Positions 39,692-56,300 of a DNA stretch of 64,000 nt are shown here, piece by piece (position 1 is the stretch's first letter; the number at the start of each line of letters is the position of its first letter). The position numbers and the translations under genes were made by a program. Source of the DNA: Cruorifilaria tuberocauda (lineage: Eukaryota > Nematoda > Chromadorea > Rhabditida > Onchocercidae); assembly GCA_013365365.1 (NCBI GenBank), contig JABVXU010000044.1, forward strand, positions 1 through 64,000. Direction: 5' to 3'. Under the pieces are notes generated by a model. It ran no database searches, was not told where the DNA came from, and saw only the letters and a program-made list of their open reading frames with translations.

Positions 39692-42600
39692 GATATTCAT
39701 TCGAAAGTTTTGAATGCTCATATAACTAGAAAATTAAAGGTATGAGACTGTCCAAATGTTGTTGGTTTGGAAGAAAAATGAAATTTTTATATCTGTGTGA
39801 AATATACCTTGGTTTTGAAGATAAGACTTTTCTTCAGTATATGTGTCCTTCATTTCTCATGTAAATTGGGAATTTACTTATTGTAGAATATTTTCTGTTC
39901 CGAGTGTTAGTTTTTCAGACTTATATTTGAAAGTAAGACCCTTTTCTTTCAACGCAGTTGAAAAATGACTGAAAACAGTCGAAATACAATTGATTTAAGT
40001 AAAAATTCTCTATTAATTAATTACTGATCATTATATTGCTAAAACGTATGACCTAGGCAGTGTTCGAAAGTTATTTTTCCAGTCTCTAATTAAAAAGTTA
40101 GTTTAAAAATACGTGAACAGCATCGAATTTATTTGGAAAACATTTGAAGGATTTTGCATAAGAATGATTTCGCTGCTACTAAAATTTAAAATTAAAGTTT
40201 TTCGAAATTGTTTCGTTTCATAAAATATAGAAAACTTCTCAGGATTAATTCCAAACTCTTTAAGCATTTTTTTTTGTCTTTCGCTTTCAGTTAATTTGAT
40301 CGGTGTGCATACTGTTTGCGGTTATTGAATGAAACACATTCCTCTGTGCATTTCAGTTGCTGATATGGAAATAAAAACTGAGCTTTGTTTTGTTGTCATT
40401 TACAGGTGTTGAATTCAGAAACTTGCTTACGAGTTTATGACCTATTTCAATCTAAACAATGTTTATTTTAAACGTCGAAGAGGAAAGAAGTATGAGATGA
40501 GTGAAGGAAAAGAAGGTCCGATTATCATCTTTTTTTTCAGACTGAAAATTTGGAAGGATTGGCGGATGGTCATTAGTTTTTTCTTTGATTCCCATGTGTT
40601 CAGGTCATTGTTTCGCTATAAAAAATGTTATGAAGGATTCTAAAAAAGTAGTGCTTTTATGCTGTTTTATTTTTGCTTTAAAGGTTCCTTTCGAGGTCTC
40701 ATGCAGTATTTCCAGGGTGGCTTGATATAAGTGTTATATTTTATGTCATTTTCCGCTATTAGACAAGAAATAGTGATTTACTGTCAACATGTCAGGCTTG
40801 CACTGTTGAAAATCGCTGCTTTATTATTAATCGTCTAGTAGTCTTCCAATAATTTTTTTTCTATTCTAGTATCGAGCAATAATACGCTACTCTACTTTTT
40901 TAGGAGTAATTCCTTTGAACAGGAGGCACTTTTTGAAAAATATTGTTGGAAGCTACTTTACCTAATTACATTAAATTAGTTGCATCGAGATTTTGACTTT
41001 CTTACGCATATCAAACTTATCTTAAATCGTATCAGGAAATATGGCTAGTTATCGGAACATCAAAAAACTTTTAAAATCTCATCAATTTTTATTTTCCACA
41101 GCTGGTGAAAAAAATTTGCTATTACATTTCTAAAGTTTTGACATTCAAATTTATAAAATTCAACATTGCATATTTATATCTATGTGCTCACTATGTATAC
41201 CTTTTGCTAGATTGTTTATGCGTCAGTTTACACTTTCATCCATTTTGAATAGCTCCTTTTCGTTTTTCTTATTTCCTCGAATCAAATATCTTTAATTCTA
41301 ATTTTTTAAAATTAAAATCTAGTTTTAATCCTAAATATGTAATGTTAAGGACAAACAATTTTATCCTACTGAGCAATCCCAGGAAGAGATATTTGAACCG
41401 GAAGAATCCTCGACTTTGAGGAGAAAAAAATCTTTGTTGAAAATAGCAAAAATTATGAAAATTCTCTGCGCTCACGTCTCATTATGTTATGCTGAAAGCA
41501 ACATCATGGAGAGCGCAGTGGTAAAGATTGAGTTTCGGGTCTGGTATGTCTTTACTCCGTTCATGAGGAGACTGAAAGTGTGAGTAGGACATTTTACTTT
41601 TTGACGTCTGGACCGAGAAGACCATGGATTGAGGAAAAGATCGATTATGGAAACTAATTCATTTAATATTTATGCATGATTCTGTCGTTCTATAAGCATT
41701 TGTCAAATAGAATTAGTTATCCTCATTATTTTCTTCATCATCATTATCCACAATTTTAATTCTTTTAAAATCCAACTTCTAACACACTATCTTGTCATCA
41801 CTTAAGCAATATATTTATAATTTTGAGCTTGCGAGTTTGATTGCTGTTAGTAATAAATATTTTTGCAGTTCTTATCATTTCACTACTACTCAAATATATT
41901 TGGCTTCTATCAAATGTCTAAAACTCACATTTGTTTCATTGTATTTTCTTCGATAATTCTTATCATTGATATTTTCTGATCGGTTAATCGTCCAAATAGC
42001 ATTTAGAATTAGAAAAAAATTGTTTTTTTGTAAGTGGTAAAAAGTGGTGGAAGAAAAAATGGTATGAAGAACAAGCAAATGCCATCTTTCCTATGATCGA
42101 TGATATTACGGAAATTGTGAAATTTCTCTATATATATTCTGGAATTAATTTTCTTCACATATGCTGATTGCCATTTAGGATAGTTAGTGATGTTTTCTTA
42201 TAATGTTATCACTGATATACTTTTAGTGTTGTTCATTTCAATTGAGAACGGTTCAGATTATTTCGTACTATTTCGATACCATATGTATGACAAATGAAAT
42301 GATTCTTCTGACATCAGCCAATAATAGTTCTGACTAAAACTCCTGTAGTATTTCCGAAATCGATTATTTCTGATAAGCAGCTGTTAGAAAGCATCGCAAA
42401 TTGTGAGTTATATTTGTCTTCTATCACGGTCCTTTTTCATTTCGAAATGAAACCGATGCTTCTCAACTCAGCAATATCATTCAAAAGTTTATTTTAGAGA
42501 GCAAATTATTTTCTAGTCTTCTGCCTACATTGCTACTCTTTCACATCTCTTTACTGTAGTATTGCATGTGAGCAATTACATTGTACACTATTTAACATTA

Positions 42601-44834
42601 TTGATTGAATAATATTTACAGTAAATAATTACAGAACTGATAATACAGAAATACCTGTGATAGCGACGTAAATAGTAAAAATGACAGTAATGATTGAAAA
42701 TGTTACACATTCAATTTGGAATGGCTTAATCGGTTGAAATGACATATTTATTGTTGCCAGAAGAATATTTCCAGCAGAATGATTAGGAAAGAATGTTTAA
42801 TATGTTACGTAGTGTTGGTATAAGTAAACCTTAGTGAGGAGACAGAAGTACTGCAAATACTACTTTTAGATTAATTATGTTAATCACTTCGAAACGAGCC
42901 TCACTGATGTGGAAATGAGGAAAGATGAGATGAGACGAGATTTCCATTCATGAGATGCTTAAGTGGCGGTGTTGGTAATGATAATCGATTTATATCATTT
43001 TTTCCTTCCTTCTGCAAAACTGTATTTCATTCATTTTGTGCAGTGTGCTTGATAAGAGCTTATGTTCTGTTCTTCACATAACCACGGGCATTATTTTTCT
43101 CCTTCACTTATTATAAGCTGCTCCCGAAGACTTTATTTCGGTGAACTTGTAATGATATACCCGACATTACTACCTCCACTTGACTTTATAAATGAAGTCC
43201 TACTTTATTAATATCTTTATCATTTTATGATATTTTCCGCAAACAGTCATTTCAGTGGTAGAGGAATGATATTAAAATGTACTATAATTTCATTTCTGCT
43301 TATTATAATGATTAATTTCGTACGGGAATAACTCATCATGATATTCCAGTAGAGAAAAATGTTCGAGTTCTGTTTCCTGATAATTCTGAAATTATTTGAT
43401 GAGATATAAATATATATTGATATTCCTCTCTACTGTTAATCGGTGGCAAATTTTTAGATCTGGAATCATAACTCAGAAGCATTTCTTACTGTTTTCTGGT
43501 GCTTTAATAACCATATGTGCGTATAACATACGTGGTATGTTTAGAAACTGTGGTGTATTGCTACGTAATGTTTCCAAAGATTTTAAAGAAATTTATAAAT
43601 TACTATCAGTTAAGTAATATTTGGTCAGTATGAAGAGAGAATTGATATATAATAAGACTATGAATTGATATACCGCTTAATCGAGTGGACTAAGAAGGAC
43701 TAATAATTGTGAGATAGTCTTCACATTTTGGAGAACTTCGGTGAACTCTAAAATTATTTCAAATATTATATCGCTAACTATACTTTTGCTTTTTCTCTAT
43801 GACTCAAAACTGAATATTTCGATCTTCCGTTAAAAATTTATCGCAGTTTTGGATTATAGTTGTTAAGTAAACATAAGTATAAATAAACGGCTATTGTTGT
43901 TGAATAAATATAAACAACGCTTGATTATTGATGGTGGGAGATATTACGTTTACTATATTCAATATTGTTTTTCATACTAAACATTATTTGTGGTAAAAAC
44001 CAGAAATACAAAATTTAATATTGTTTAAAAAAATTTTTGAAGCAATCGTCTTCATCCTTTTTTGATTCTCTATGAAACATCAATGATTAGAGTATTAACT
44101 ATTTCTCATCCCAATTTTCTCTTTCTATGAATTCTAAAAATCATTCAAGATATTTTGATCTGTGTTTTATTTGGAGTTCATTTTTAATGTGAATTTTATC
44201 GCTTTTCTTTTCAAATTTTTTTCTGATTTCACTAGAAGAAAAAAAAAATGGAATTTTGCAGTCATTTATAAGCAAAGATGATTTCCAGTTTCCCTCTCTC
44301 CCTCACTCTTCCTCTAAATTTTATATCTTCCCTTTATTTCTGGTTGATAAAGGTGTTCAGAATCTCGAACACTGCAACCTTATTATTGTCATAAAAATTA
44401 GAAGAATTATCTGTTTTAATTAAGGTTTTTATGAGTGACTTTCTCTTAATTTTTTGCATGGGAAAGGTTAGAATCAGACAGATTATCTGTACAGTAGCAG
44501 TTTATAGCAATGTACCACAAAATGTCACAATTTCTTCAAATTAATATTAAACATGAAATTCTGTCAAATAGAGATTTTCTGCGCCATTTGCCAAAAAGCA
44601 ATGTTTGTTCTTTCAATTCAAGCAAAAATGTGGCAATTGCAGAAGAGCTCATGTGAACATGTTTTAATGTTATTTGTGAATAAATGTTGATTTTGTTCTT
44701 TACTTTATTAGGAGATTAGGGGGTTGCTGCTTATTTAAGCAGTCATCATAAACAATATGATGACTTTATTTATAATATTCAAAGATCATTTGCGCTTTTA
44801 ACTAGAGATCTATATCTTTCCTTCTGATTATCAG
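39692..44834. other. Large intergenic region with two weak exon candidates
   Basis: About 5 kb of AT-rich sequence. At 40406-40471 a good acceptor (catttacag) precedes VLNSETCLRVYDLFQSKQCL and a stop, in the phase that would follow RNF25 exon 5, so it could be an alternative last exon. At 41506 an ATG opens MESAVVKIEFRVWYVFTPFM and meets a gtgagt donor; no partner was found. Nothing else coding was seen on either strand. Confidence 0.5.
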
Positions 44835-44937
44835 ATAGGAAGAGATCGTTTTCCGGCAAGTTGGAGGAAAAGGAGAGAGATGAGTGGCGGAGAGGGCCAT
44901 TCTGCGATGACATGGATTTCCGATTTCACACAGCGCG
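44835..44937 (+). CDS. Orphan coding-like exon upstream of the Ral gene
   Basis: A strong acceptor (ccttctgattatcag) opens a frame IGRDRFPASWRKRREMSGGE..., which continues to SDFTQR and ends at G|gtgcgt (phase 0 in, phase 1 out). It is much less AT-rich than its flanks. The internal ATG (44880) could also be a start codon (MSGGEGHSAMTW...). Its phase does not match Ral exon 2 (phase 0), so if it belongs to Ral it needs another exon or is untranslated. No family recognised. Confidence 0.4.
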
Positions 44938-46208
44938 GTGCGTGTGGAATTTTTACACATCACTTTTTTTATGACCTTTGCGAAATTCCTTCATTACTTT
45001 TTTAGATGAGTAGAAGAATAAGGTCAGGTGAAGTTACTCTCAATAATTTTAGATTGCTTTCACTGATACCTTATTCATTTTTTGCATATCTATCAAGTAG
45101 TTAAGTGTAAATTTAAAAATTCATTTAAATTCATTTAAAAAAAATGACGAAATCACCACTTTATTATGTTATGTTTGTTAAAAAGTAGGTTTGTAGTTTA
45201 TGCTGTAAAGCTAGAAATATCTTTTAATATTCCAAAAGAAGTTCGAAAGTATCTTCTCAGGAAATTTCAGTTTTTAACCATATGTGTTATATTGAATAGA
45301 ATATAATCGGGATTTTACTTATTTTCTTTACTTGATAAATCCACAGAATTTAATTGTTCATATACTAATCAAGTAATCAATAATGGAATAAATTGGGAAT
45401 TGTGAAGGGAATACAACTAGAATGGCAGAACATACCCGTGAAATTCTCAGATGGTCTCATTCATTTCCATTCCTAGTTTGACCTCTAACTCCAACTTGAC
45501 TCTTATTTCTTCCCTATCACTTTCCACTTTCTCATTGTATTCTTCGCTTTCCATCCTGAGGTAGCTTCATCCAGTATAGTGGTGCACTTCGTTTATACAT
45601 ACACACACATGTAAATTAAAGGATGGATGTGTGAATGGTAGGTAGCATTGATGTCACATTTAAATGAGATAGATGGGTGGAGCGTTATCAGAGAGAGAGA
45701 GAGGGGAGGAAGAAGGGAAAGGAAGGAGAGGTCTGTTGCTGATACGGTTTGACAGTAGCAATGCCCTTCGGTTGCTTCATTCGGTGTAGCCGGAAGTTAC
45801 ATTGATGCTAATCTGAAATTATCTCTTGCTTAACTGGCAGTGGTTTGTTGATTGATTTATTGCTATCACCTGTTACTCCGTTGGTTTCATTATTTCTGAA
45901 AGCCAGAAGGAATTGACTTTCTCTTATTCTTAATCGGAGGAAGTTATCATAATTTGTTACATTCGAGTGAAAATTTTATGAGCTTCAAATATCTTGCTTG
46001 ATCTTTCTTATCACCACATCATTCATCAGGAAATTCAGTTACTTTCCAATTCATTCTTTTCCTGAAATTATTGTCTTAGATTTGAAATACCAACCGATTT
46101 TTAGTACTATACGTAGTCACTAGTCATGTTTATTCCGGTGAAGGCTGTCCTGGGCTGATTCCCTGAGTAAATTCATTCTACATCTTTCATATATTTTAAT
46201 CGAGAAAG
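44938..46208. promoter_or_regulatory. Likely Ral promoter and 5' leader region
   Basis: Sequence directly upstream of the Ral ATG, with a short CA run (about 45600), a GA-rich tract (45691-45731) and a less AT-rich stretch to about 45830. No TATA box or defined factor site was recognised. Confidence 0.35.
45691..45731 (+). repeat. GA-rich purine tract
   Basis: A run of GA dinucleotides passing into AGG/GAA purines, about 41 bases without a pyrimidine, lying about 480 bp upstream of the Ral ATG. GA tracts of this kind often mark promoters, but here that is inference. Confidence 0.7.
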
Positions 46209-50821
<4,613 letters not shown>

Positions 50822-51678
50822 TATTTTCGAAATATTAATGGCGAATTTCCTTACGAAATGAGGAACTTTTCATCAAACCAGTGAGAAATTCATAGTAATG
50901 TCTTGAGGTCTTTTGGCGAGATTTACTTACTGCAGTTTCGTCCGCTTCCTATTGAAGACGTGCATATCATTAGGAACATGCTTTATCATTATATTCCATT
51001 TATAAAATTTGATAATTTTAACGAAAATTTTGTGCTTGTGTTTTTATATGTTGTATTTCAATGGCAGCAGTTGGCTTATGTCGTTTCTTTTTAAGACATT
51101 GTTTTCTTCATTTGGAGAGGCATTCGAAGTTGTTGCATCAGTTTACGATCACGATCATTATAATGCCTATATCCATTCTTTTTTCAATCAGAAGGGTAAA
51201 TTTCACTGTTTTGATCATGAACATTTATATCGATGGTTGAAGAAATGAGACTGAAAATGGAAAGAAAGACTGTGAGGAATGAGATAAAAGAGACGGCTGT
51301 CGGAGGGAGTATATTCCAAAATAAATTCTCTTTATTGTTCTGTTTTCTGTTTTCGTTTCCGATTTTTGCGTAAATTATTTTAGATTAGAATATAATCAAA
51401 GTTATATTTATTTGCAAAAGTAAGCTCTGAGGAGATTAGAATATTTATCTGAAGTACTTCTATCCAAACGTGTATTAACGAGCTCATTCATTTCTTCCTT
51501 TTCCCTAAATTATTTTATGACAGTTGTCACATGCTATGTGAACTTGAAGAATTTTCAAATTTTATTGTTCAATTCACATATTGTTATCTATGCAGTTGAG
51601 GTGCGGTTTATCCATTTTATTATTATAATTAATTATTTTCTGTGTTCAAGTTACCATTTAAAATTAAAAAAGAATAAA
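50822..51678 (+). other. Ral 3' UTR and flank
   Basis: No further gene seen. An ORF at about 50903-51094 after an acceptor-like cag reads FRPLPIEDVHIIRNM..., but has no partner exons and lies in the likely 3' UTR. Confidence 0.5.
51320..51325 (+). terminator. Polyadenylation signal, Ral gene
   Basis: AATAAA about 500 nt after the Ral stop codon, followed by a T-rich stretch. Confidence 0.5.
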
Positions 51679-51948
51679 AAGTTAGAATTTCCCACGATAT
51701 TAATTCAGGAAGCCGATGACTTGCCATGAATGACAGTAAAGTCAACCATGCTATTCTGTATATGTATATATATTCTATATTCTATATTGAGTGTTTTATG
51801 ACTTGAGCTCATACGAATCAACAAAAAATAAAGGACAGCAGTGAATCCAAGAATTTTAACGTTCTTCCTAAGCATTCAAGACATCTGCAGAACTGTGTCA
51901 CTAATCTATATAGTTACGTTTCAGGAATGTAAAAGTGCTTAATGATGA
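51679..51948 (+). repeat. Left inverted repeat arm
   Basis: Outer end at gttagaatttccc and inner end near gtgcttaatgatgac; pairs with 52893-53159. Confidence 0.75.
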
Positions 51949-52892
51949 CGTAAAACTGGCGAAACCGTCGGTAAGAGTTGTTGAAGCCGTTGTTCATTCA
52001 TTATGTTTTGGTCTTTATTTCGAAACATGGGTGGATAATTACTGAATAAATTTATCGGACTGTAGAAACATTATTGAATTATAGATAAATAATTGCGAGA
52101 CACAGTGTTGATTATGGAGTTGGACCTAAATTCTAGCAATCTCGAGCTTGCTTTAGATTTAACCTAGATTTACTATTAGAGATTACTGCGATCTGTGATT
52201 TAGTCTTAAAGAAGACTACGCTCGTTGAAATCTCTAAACGTCCATTAGTCGTCGTCTATATTCTGCAACACGCGTGGGCCGTAGCGGTATGTTGGCTAAG
52301 AATATTGGTGAAATAAGGTCTGAAGAACATATCTATTCTTGAGAAAATGAACGATTAAGGTATCATCGGATGGAGTGTGCCATTAATTGAAGATGAAGGG
52401 CAACGGAGGAGAGATCAAAGATTTCATTCTTTACCATTCAGTGTTAAATTATTGCCATATTAAATTTGTTGTATTTCCGCTGATTGGAGAGTTGGTATTT
52501 CTCGGTCTTTCGGGAATTAGCAGGAGTTGTTAGTGGATACATTTAATAGGGGATGTATGTAATAATCAATGGGTTAGTTATCACTAGGCGTTTCAAAACT
52601 AATAATGCTTTCTATGGTCATCTAGACAGCCAGTTTCTTTCGTATATCATTTTTTATCATGTCGTGATGCAAAGTTTTATTAAATAATTGGCTTTGTATC
52701 TTATTTACTGCATTATAAATTACTTCTTTCCTTACTATGTGATCAACACACTTAAATAATTCGTAAATAATTAACTTTTCTTAACTCTTCTTACACTAAG
52801 TGGAGAGGTGGAATTACAAATTAATGCATTCATTTGTTTCAAGTAATTAATTTGTAAACTATTCAAAACTAGATTCATGTTGTTAGAAAATG

Positions 52893-53159
52893 ACTGATTA
52901 TTAGGCACTTTTACATCCTTGAAACGTAACGATATGGATCAGTGACTTGTTTCTGCCGATATCCTGAAAGCTTACTAGGAGCATTCAAATTCTCGGATCC
53001 ATTGTTGTCCGTTATTTTCTATTGATTCATATGACTTCAGACGAGTCATAAAGCACTCAATATGGAATATATATATATGTAAAACAGCATGGTTGACCTT
53101 ATTGTCATTCATGATAAATCACGGTTTCCCGGATTAATATCATGGGAAATTTTAACTTG
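52893..53159 (-). repeat. Right inverted repeat arm
   Basis: Read on the minus strand it begins gttaaaatttccc and ends near gtgcctaataatcag, matching the left arm along its length with scattered substitutions and small indels. Confidence 0.75.
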
Positions 53160-53393
53160 TTAGTTCTATGCATATTGTAGATGCTTTGATTACTTACATA
53201 TACAAAAGGTTTCTTTTTTGTCTGAAGCGTGTAACAGTTTTGTATATCACAATCTTAACTATATCACCATCTTAAATACATCAAAAATTTTCCCAGAAAC
53301 AGCAGCAATTTTGAATCCAAGTGATTAAAGTTCATATTCTGTTCGTTCTGTTTTTGAACAGTTATTGATTTCTATTTTCTGAGCACTGATCTC

Positions 53394-56300
53394 ATGCTGG
53401 AAAGTAAGGATCGATTTGGAGATTGTCCATTTTGGTGGCTTTTTTTTGTCACCGTACTGAATGATAATTGTTTGGCACATCTCTTAGCACCAGCTATTCT
53501 ATCCACAAAACTTCAACTAAAAGCTGATACGGTATGATTTGCTTTGCTTTGAAATTCTTCTGAAATTATTTGTTCAAGATTTAATTTTTGCTACCCCTGT
53601 TTGGATTTTACTGTTCATAATAACTAATATAAAATCTGTACATGGGATCACCTTTCCTTTGGATTTTGTTATATAATATTTTACATGATATTTAGATCGA
53701 ATACGTTGGTTTTCCGCAGTCAGCACTCAATGGTACCGAGGTGGAAATACGACTTCAATGCGCCGATGATTCAGATTTGACATTTCAAGTGCAATATGTT
53801 ATAAGGAGTTCTCCCTGTGATAAGGAATTTTTTGACGCCAGCCGACATGTTCAAGTAAAAGATTTATTAGTGAGTATTATTTAACTTATGTTAGAACTCA
53901 TTATTCCGAATTTATACAATCATTATTAGTAGTTTCTTGGGTCTTAGCTTTCTATTTAAGTGGAAATAGTTCGGAAATTAAATTTAAATGGTTGGGAAAA
54001 TTTGATTTAATAATAATGAACTTCTGTCATGATTTCAGAATTTCTACTTCGAACACGAGTTTGAGATACCTCACGGGTACGATTACACTAAATTTTTGTT
54101 TTATAAATCTCAGCCGCAACAGTTCAGTTGTCGTCAGTCACACGGGATAGTACTTATCGGAGAAGATCAGCGTCCACGTCGGCCATTCGAATTACATAAT
54201 GTCAAAGAGGTATGGGAGGTAACATTCTGAATAACATTGAAGTTCACTCTTCGAAAATTTTAAGAAATAAGGTTTTTCGTTATGTATTTGTTTAATTAGA
54301 AGAAACTTTGTATTCTCCAGACAGATTCCAAGTATTCAAGTATACCAAGTCCAGCCACATTTCATTCTGCACGAACTCAGCAACACATTATCGATCGACT
54401 TCAACGAATAGAAAAAAGATTTAGACGTGAATTTGCTGGTCTGAATGGTGATTCACTGGATGGTGGCACTAAAACTACTCTTAGGCAGGGAAATTTTCTG
54501 TTCTTAGTATTAATTTTTGATTTTGTTGCCATCTTCTTCATTCTTTGTTTGGTTATTAAAGTTAAATCTTTTTTTTAATGAAATAATTCAAGTTATTTTT
54601 TTGTAAAAAAAAATTTGGTCTTTGTTGTTATTTCCACTCCCGAATTTTCATATCTAGTTCTTGGCACCCCGTACAGAAACTTCCAACAGATGGCATATAT
54701 TTTTTGGTAATTAAGTTTACCGTTATAAAATCCAATTCGTTTGGAAAGACTGCACAAGGTATGTTTTTAACTTTCCAGTGAATCTCTCTTGAAACTAAAA
54801 ATATTACACGAAGTATTTCGAAGGTTTCCTAAGCGCCGGATCAATGGACATATCAATTCTTGCGCCTCTTATAATAAAAAGATGGCAATCCTCTGTAATG
54901 ATCGCTCTGTTATATTAGGAACTTAACTAAAGTGTCATTTATTATTCAGATGGTTGTATTATTGCATTTTGATTTCAGTACCACTTGTCCACAGTTTAAC
55001 AGTAGATGTGCAATGGCGTAGTCCTTACGGACATTTAAGTGCAATCGACTATCCACTTCTTAGATTTTATGCTTTTATGTGGCTTTTTTATGCTATATTG
55101 GCCATCATTTGGTTAGTTGATCTTTTTCAATTTTGTATTGTCTGAAATAATAGATATTCATCATTTTTAATTAATTGTAAGAAGAATATACTTTGGAAAT
55201 GCAAAAAGTTAAATGAGTCGTTTAAAGTTCGGATTTAAATAAATTGTTCATCAAATAAAGTTGATTAATAAACATAAAACATTATGAAGAAAGATTGAAA
55301 ACGATTGATAAAACTGTCATTTGACGTATTACATAAACCAGTAACTTTATAACTGTTCGTTCATTTTTAAAATAAAAAATTTAAATGCACCGATTTTTCT
55401 AACCTTGCTTTCTATCTGAAAATTTGAATTTATTCATTTTTTTTCAGGTTAGTATGTTGCATACGTTACTGGATGGATATTTTAAGGATACAGTTTTGTA
55501 TCGGTAAAATTTTACAACATTTCCGTATGCTAACTGCAGCATTTTGATCATCTTAGTTCAAAATAATAATAATAATATATACATATATATATATATATTA
55601 TACATATTGGATAAATTGAGGTGCTGTGATCGTTGCCGGAATGATTGAGAAGGGAATGTTCTATTCGGAATATGCGGCAATGAATGAAGAAGGTTCTACT
55701 GTTCATGGTTTCATTGAGGTGATTGGTTCTTATTGGAATTTAAATCTGCATTGTTTTTCAGTCTATCATTATATCTCCCAAGATATAGGATTGGTGTCTG
55801 TATCTAATTTTGTTTTTTTGTTTGGATCATTTTGAGAAATCTGTTCATTTACTGCAGTAATTATCTGTACTCATTAGTTTAGGCTGCAGAGCTAGTCTCA
55901 TGTTTGAAACGAACAATGGCTCGTGTATTGATTATAATAGTTTCACTTGGATATGGTGTTGTGAAACCAAGGCTTGGCAGTAGTATCAGTCAGGTTAATT
56001 TTTCCCTTTAATTGTTAATCTGCATACTTATAACTGGATAATGTCCGTTACAGAACAAATAATTTTTGATGTAAGATGCCATTTTCTGCTTATGTGAACC
56101 TGCATACTGAGCGAAAAAAGATTTGTTGGTAGGTAAATTTATTTAATTCAAGGTAATTGGCGTAGGATTCATTTACTTTATATTCAGTGCTGTCGAAGCG
56201 ATCGCCAGAGTGAGCAAGGTATTTTAATTTGTTAATTTGTTCTTTTATCATTTCAGACTGCTTCATTTGCAAAAATCCAAATCATAGTTTGAGTTTCAAA

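Larger units (their letters stand above)
51679..53159. mobile_element. Non-coding foldback element with long terminal inverted repeats
   Basis: The left arm (51679-51948) and right arm (52893-53159) are inverted copies of about 268 bp, roughly 75-80% identical by eye. Shared blocks, as read on the left arm, include gtcaaccatgct, the atatata tract, tattgagtg.tttatgac, gttacgtttca and gtaaaagtgc. About 940 bp lies between the arms, with no transposase-like ORF. This fits a degenerate foldback or MITE-type DNA transposon. I could not see a target-site duplication. It ends about 235 bp before the TMEM87 start codon. Confidence 0.75.

Noticed and set aside
41506..41583. Short ATG frame with a gtgagt donor (MESAVVKIEFRVWYVFTPFM...)
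   Set aside because: The strong donor leaves phase 2, which meets a stop in the nearest candidate exon; no partner found, so not called as a gene.
50903..51248. Overlapping ORFs after the Ral gene
   Set aside because: They lie before the AATAAA at 51320, in the likely Ral 3' UTR, without splice partners.
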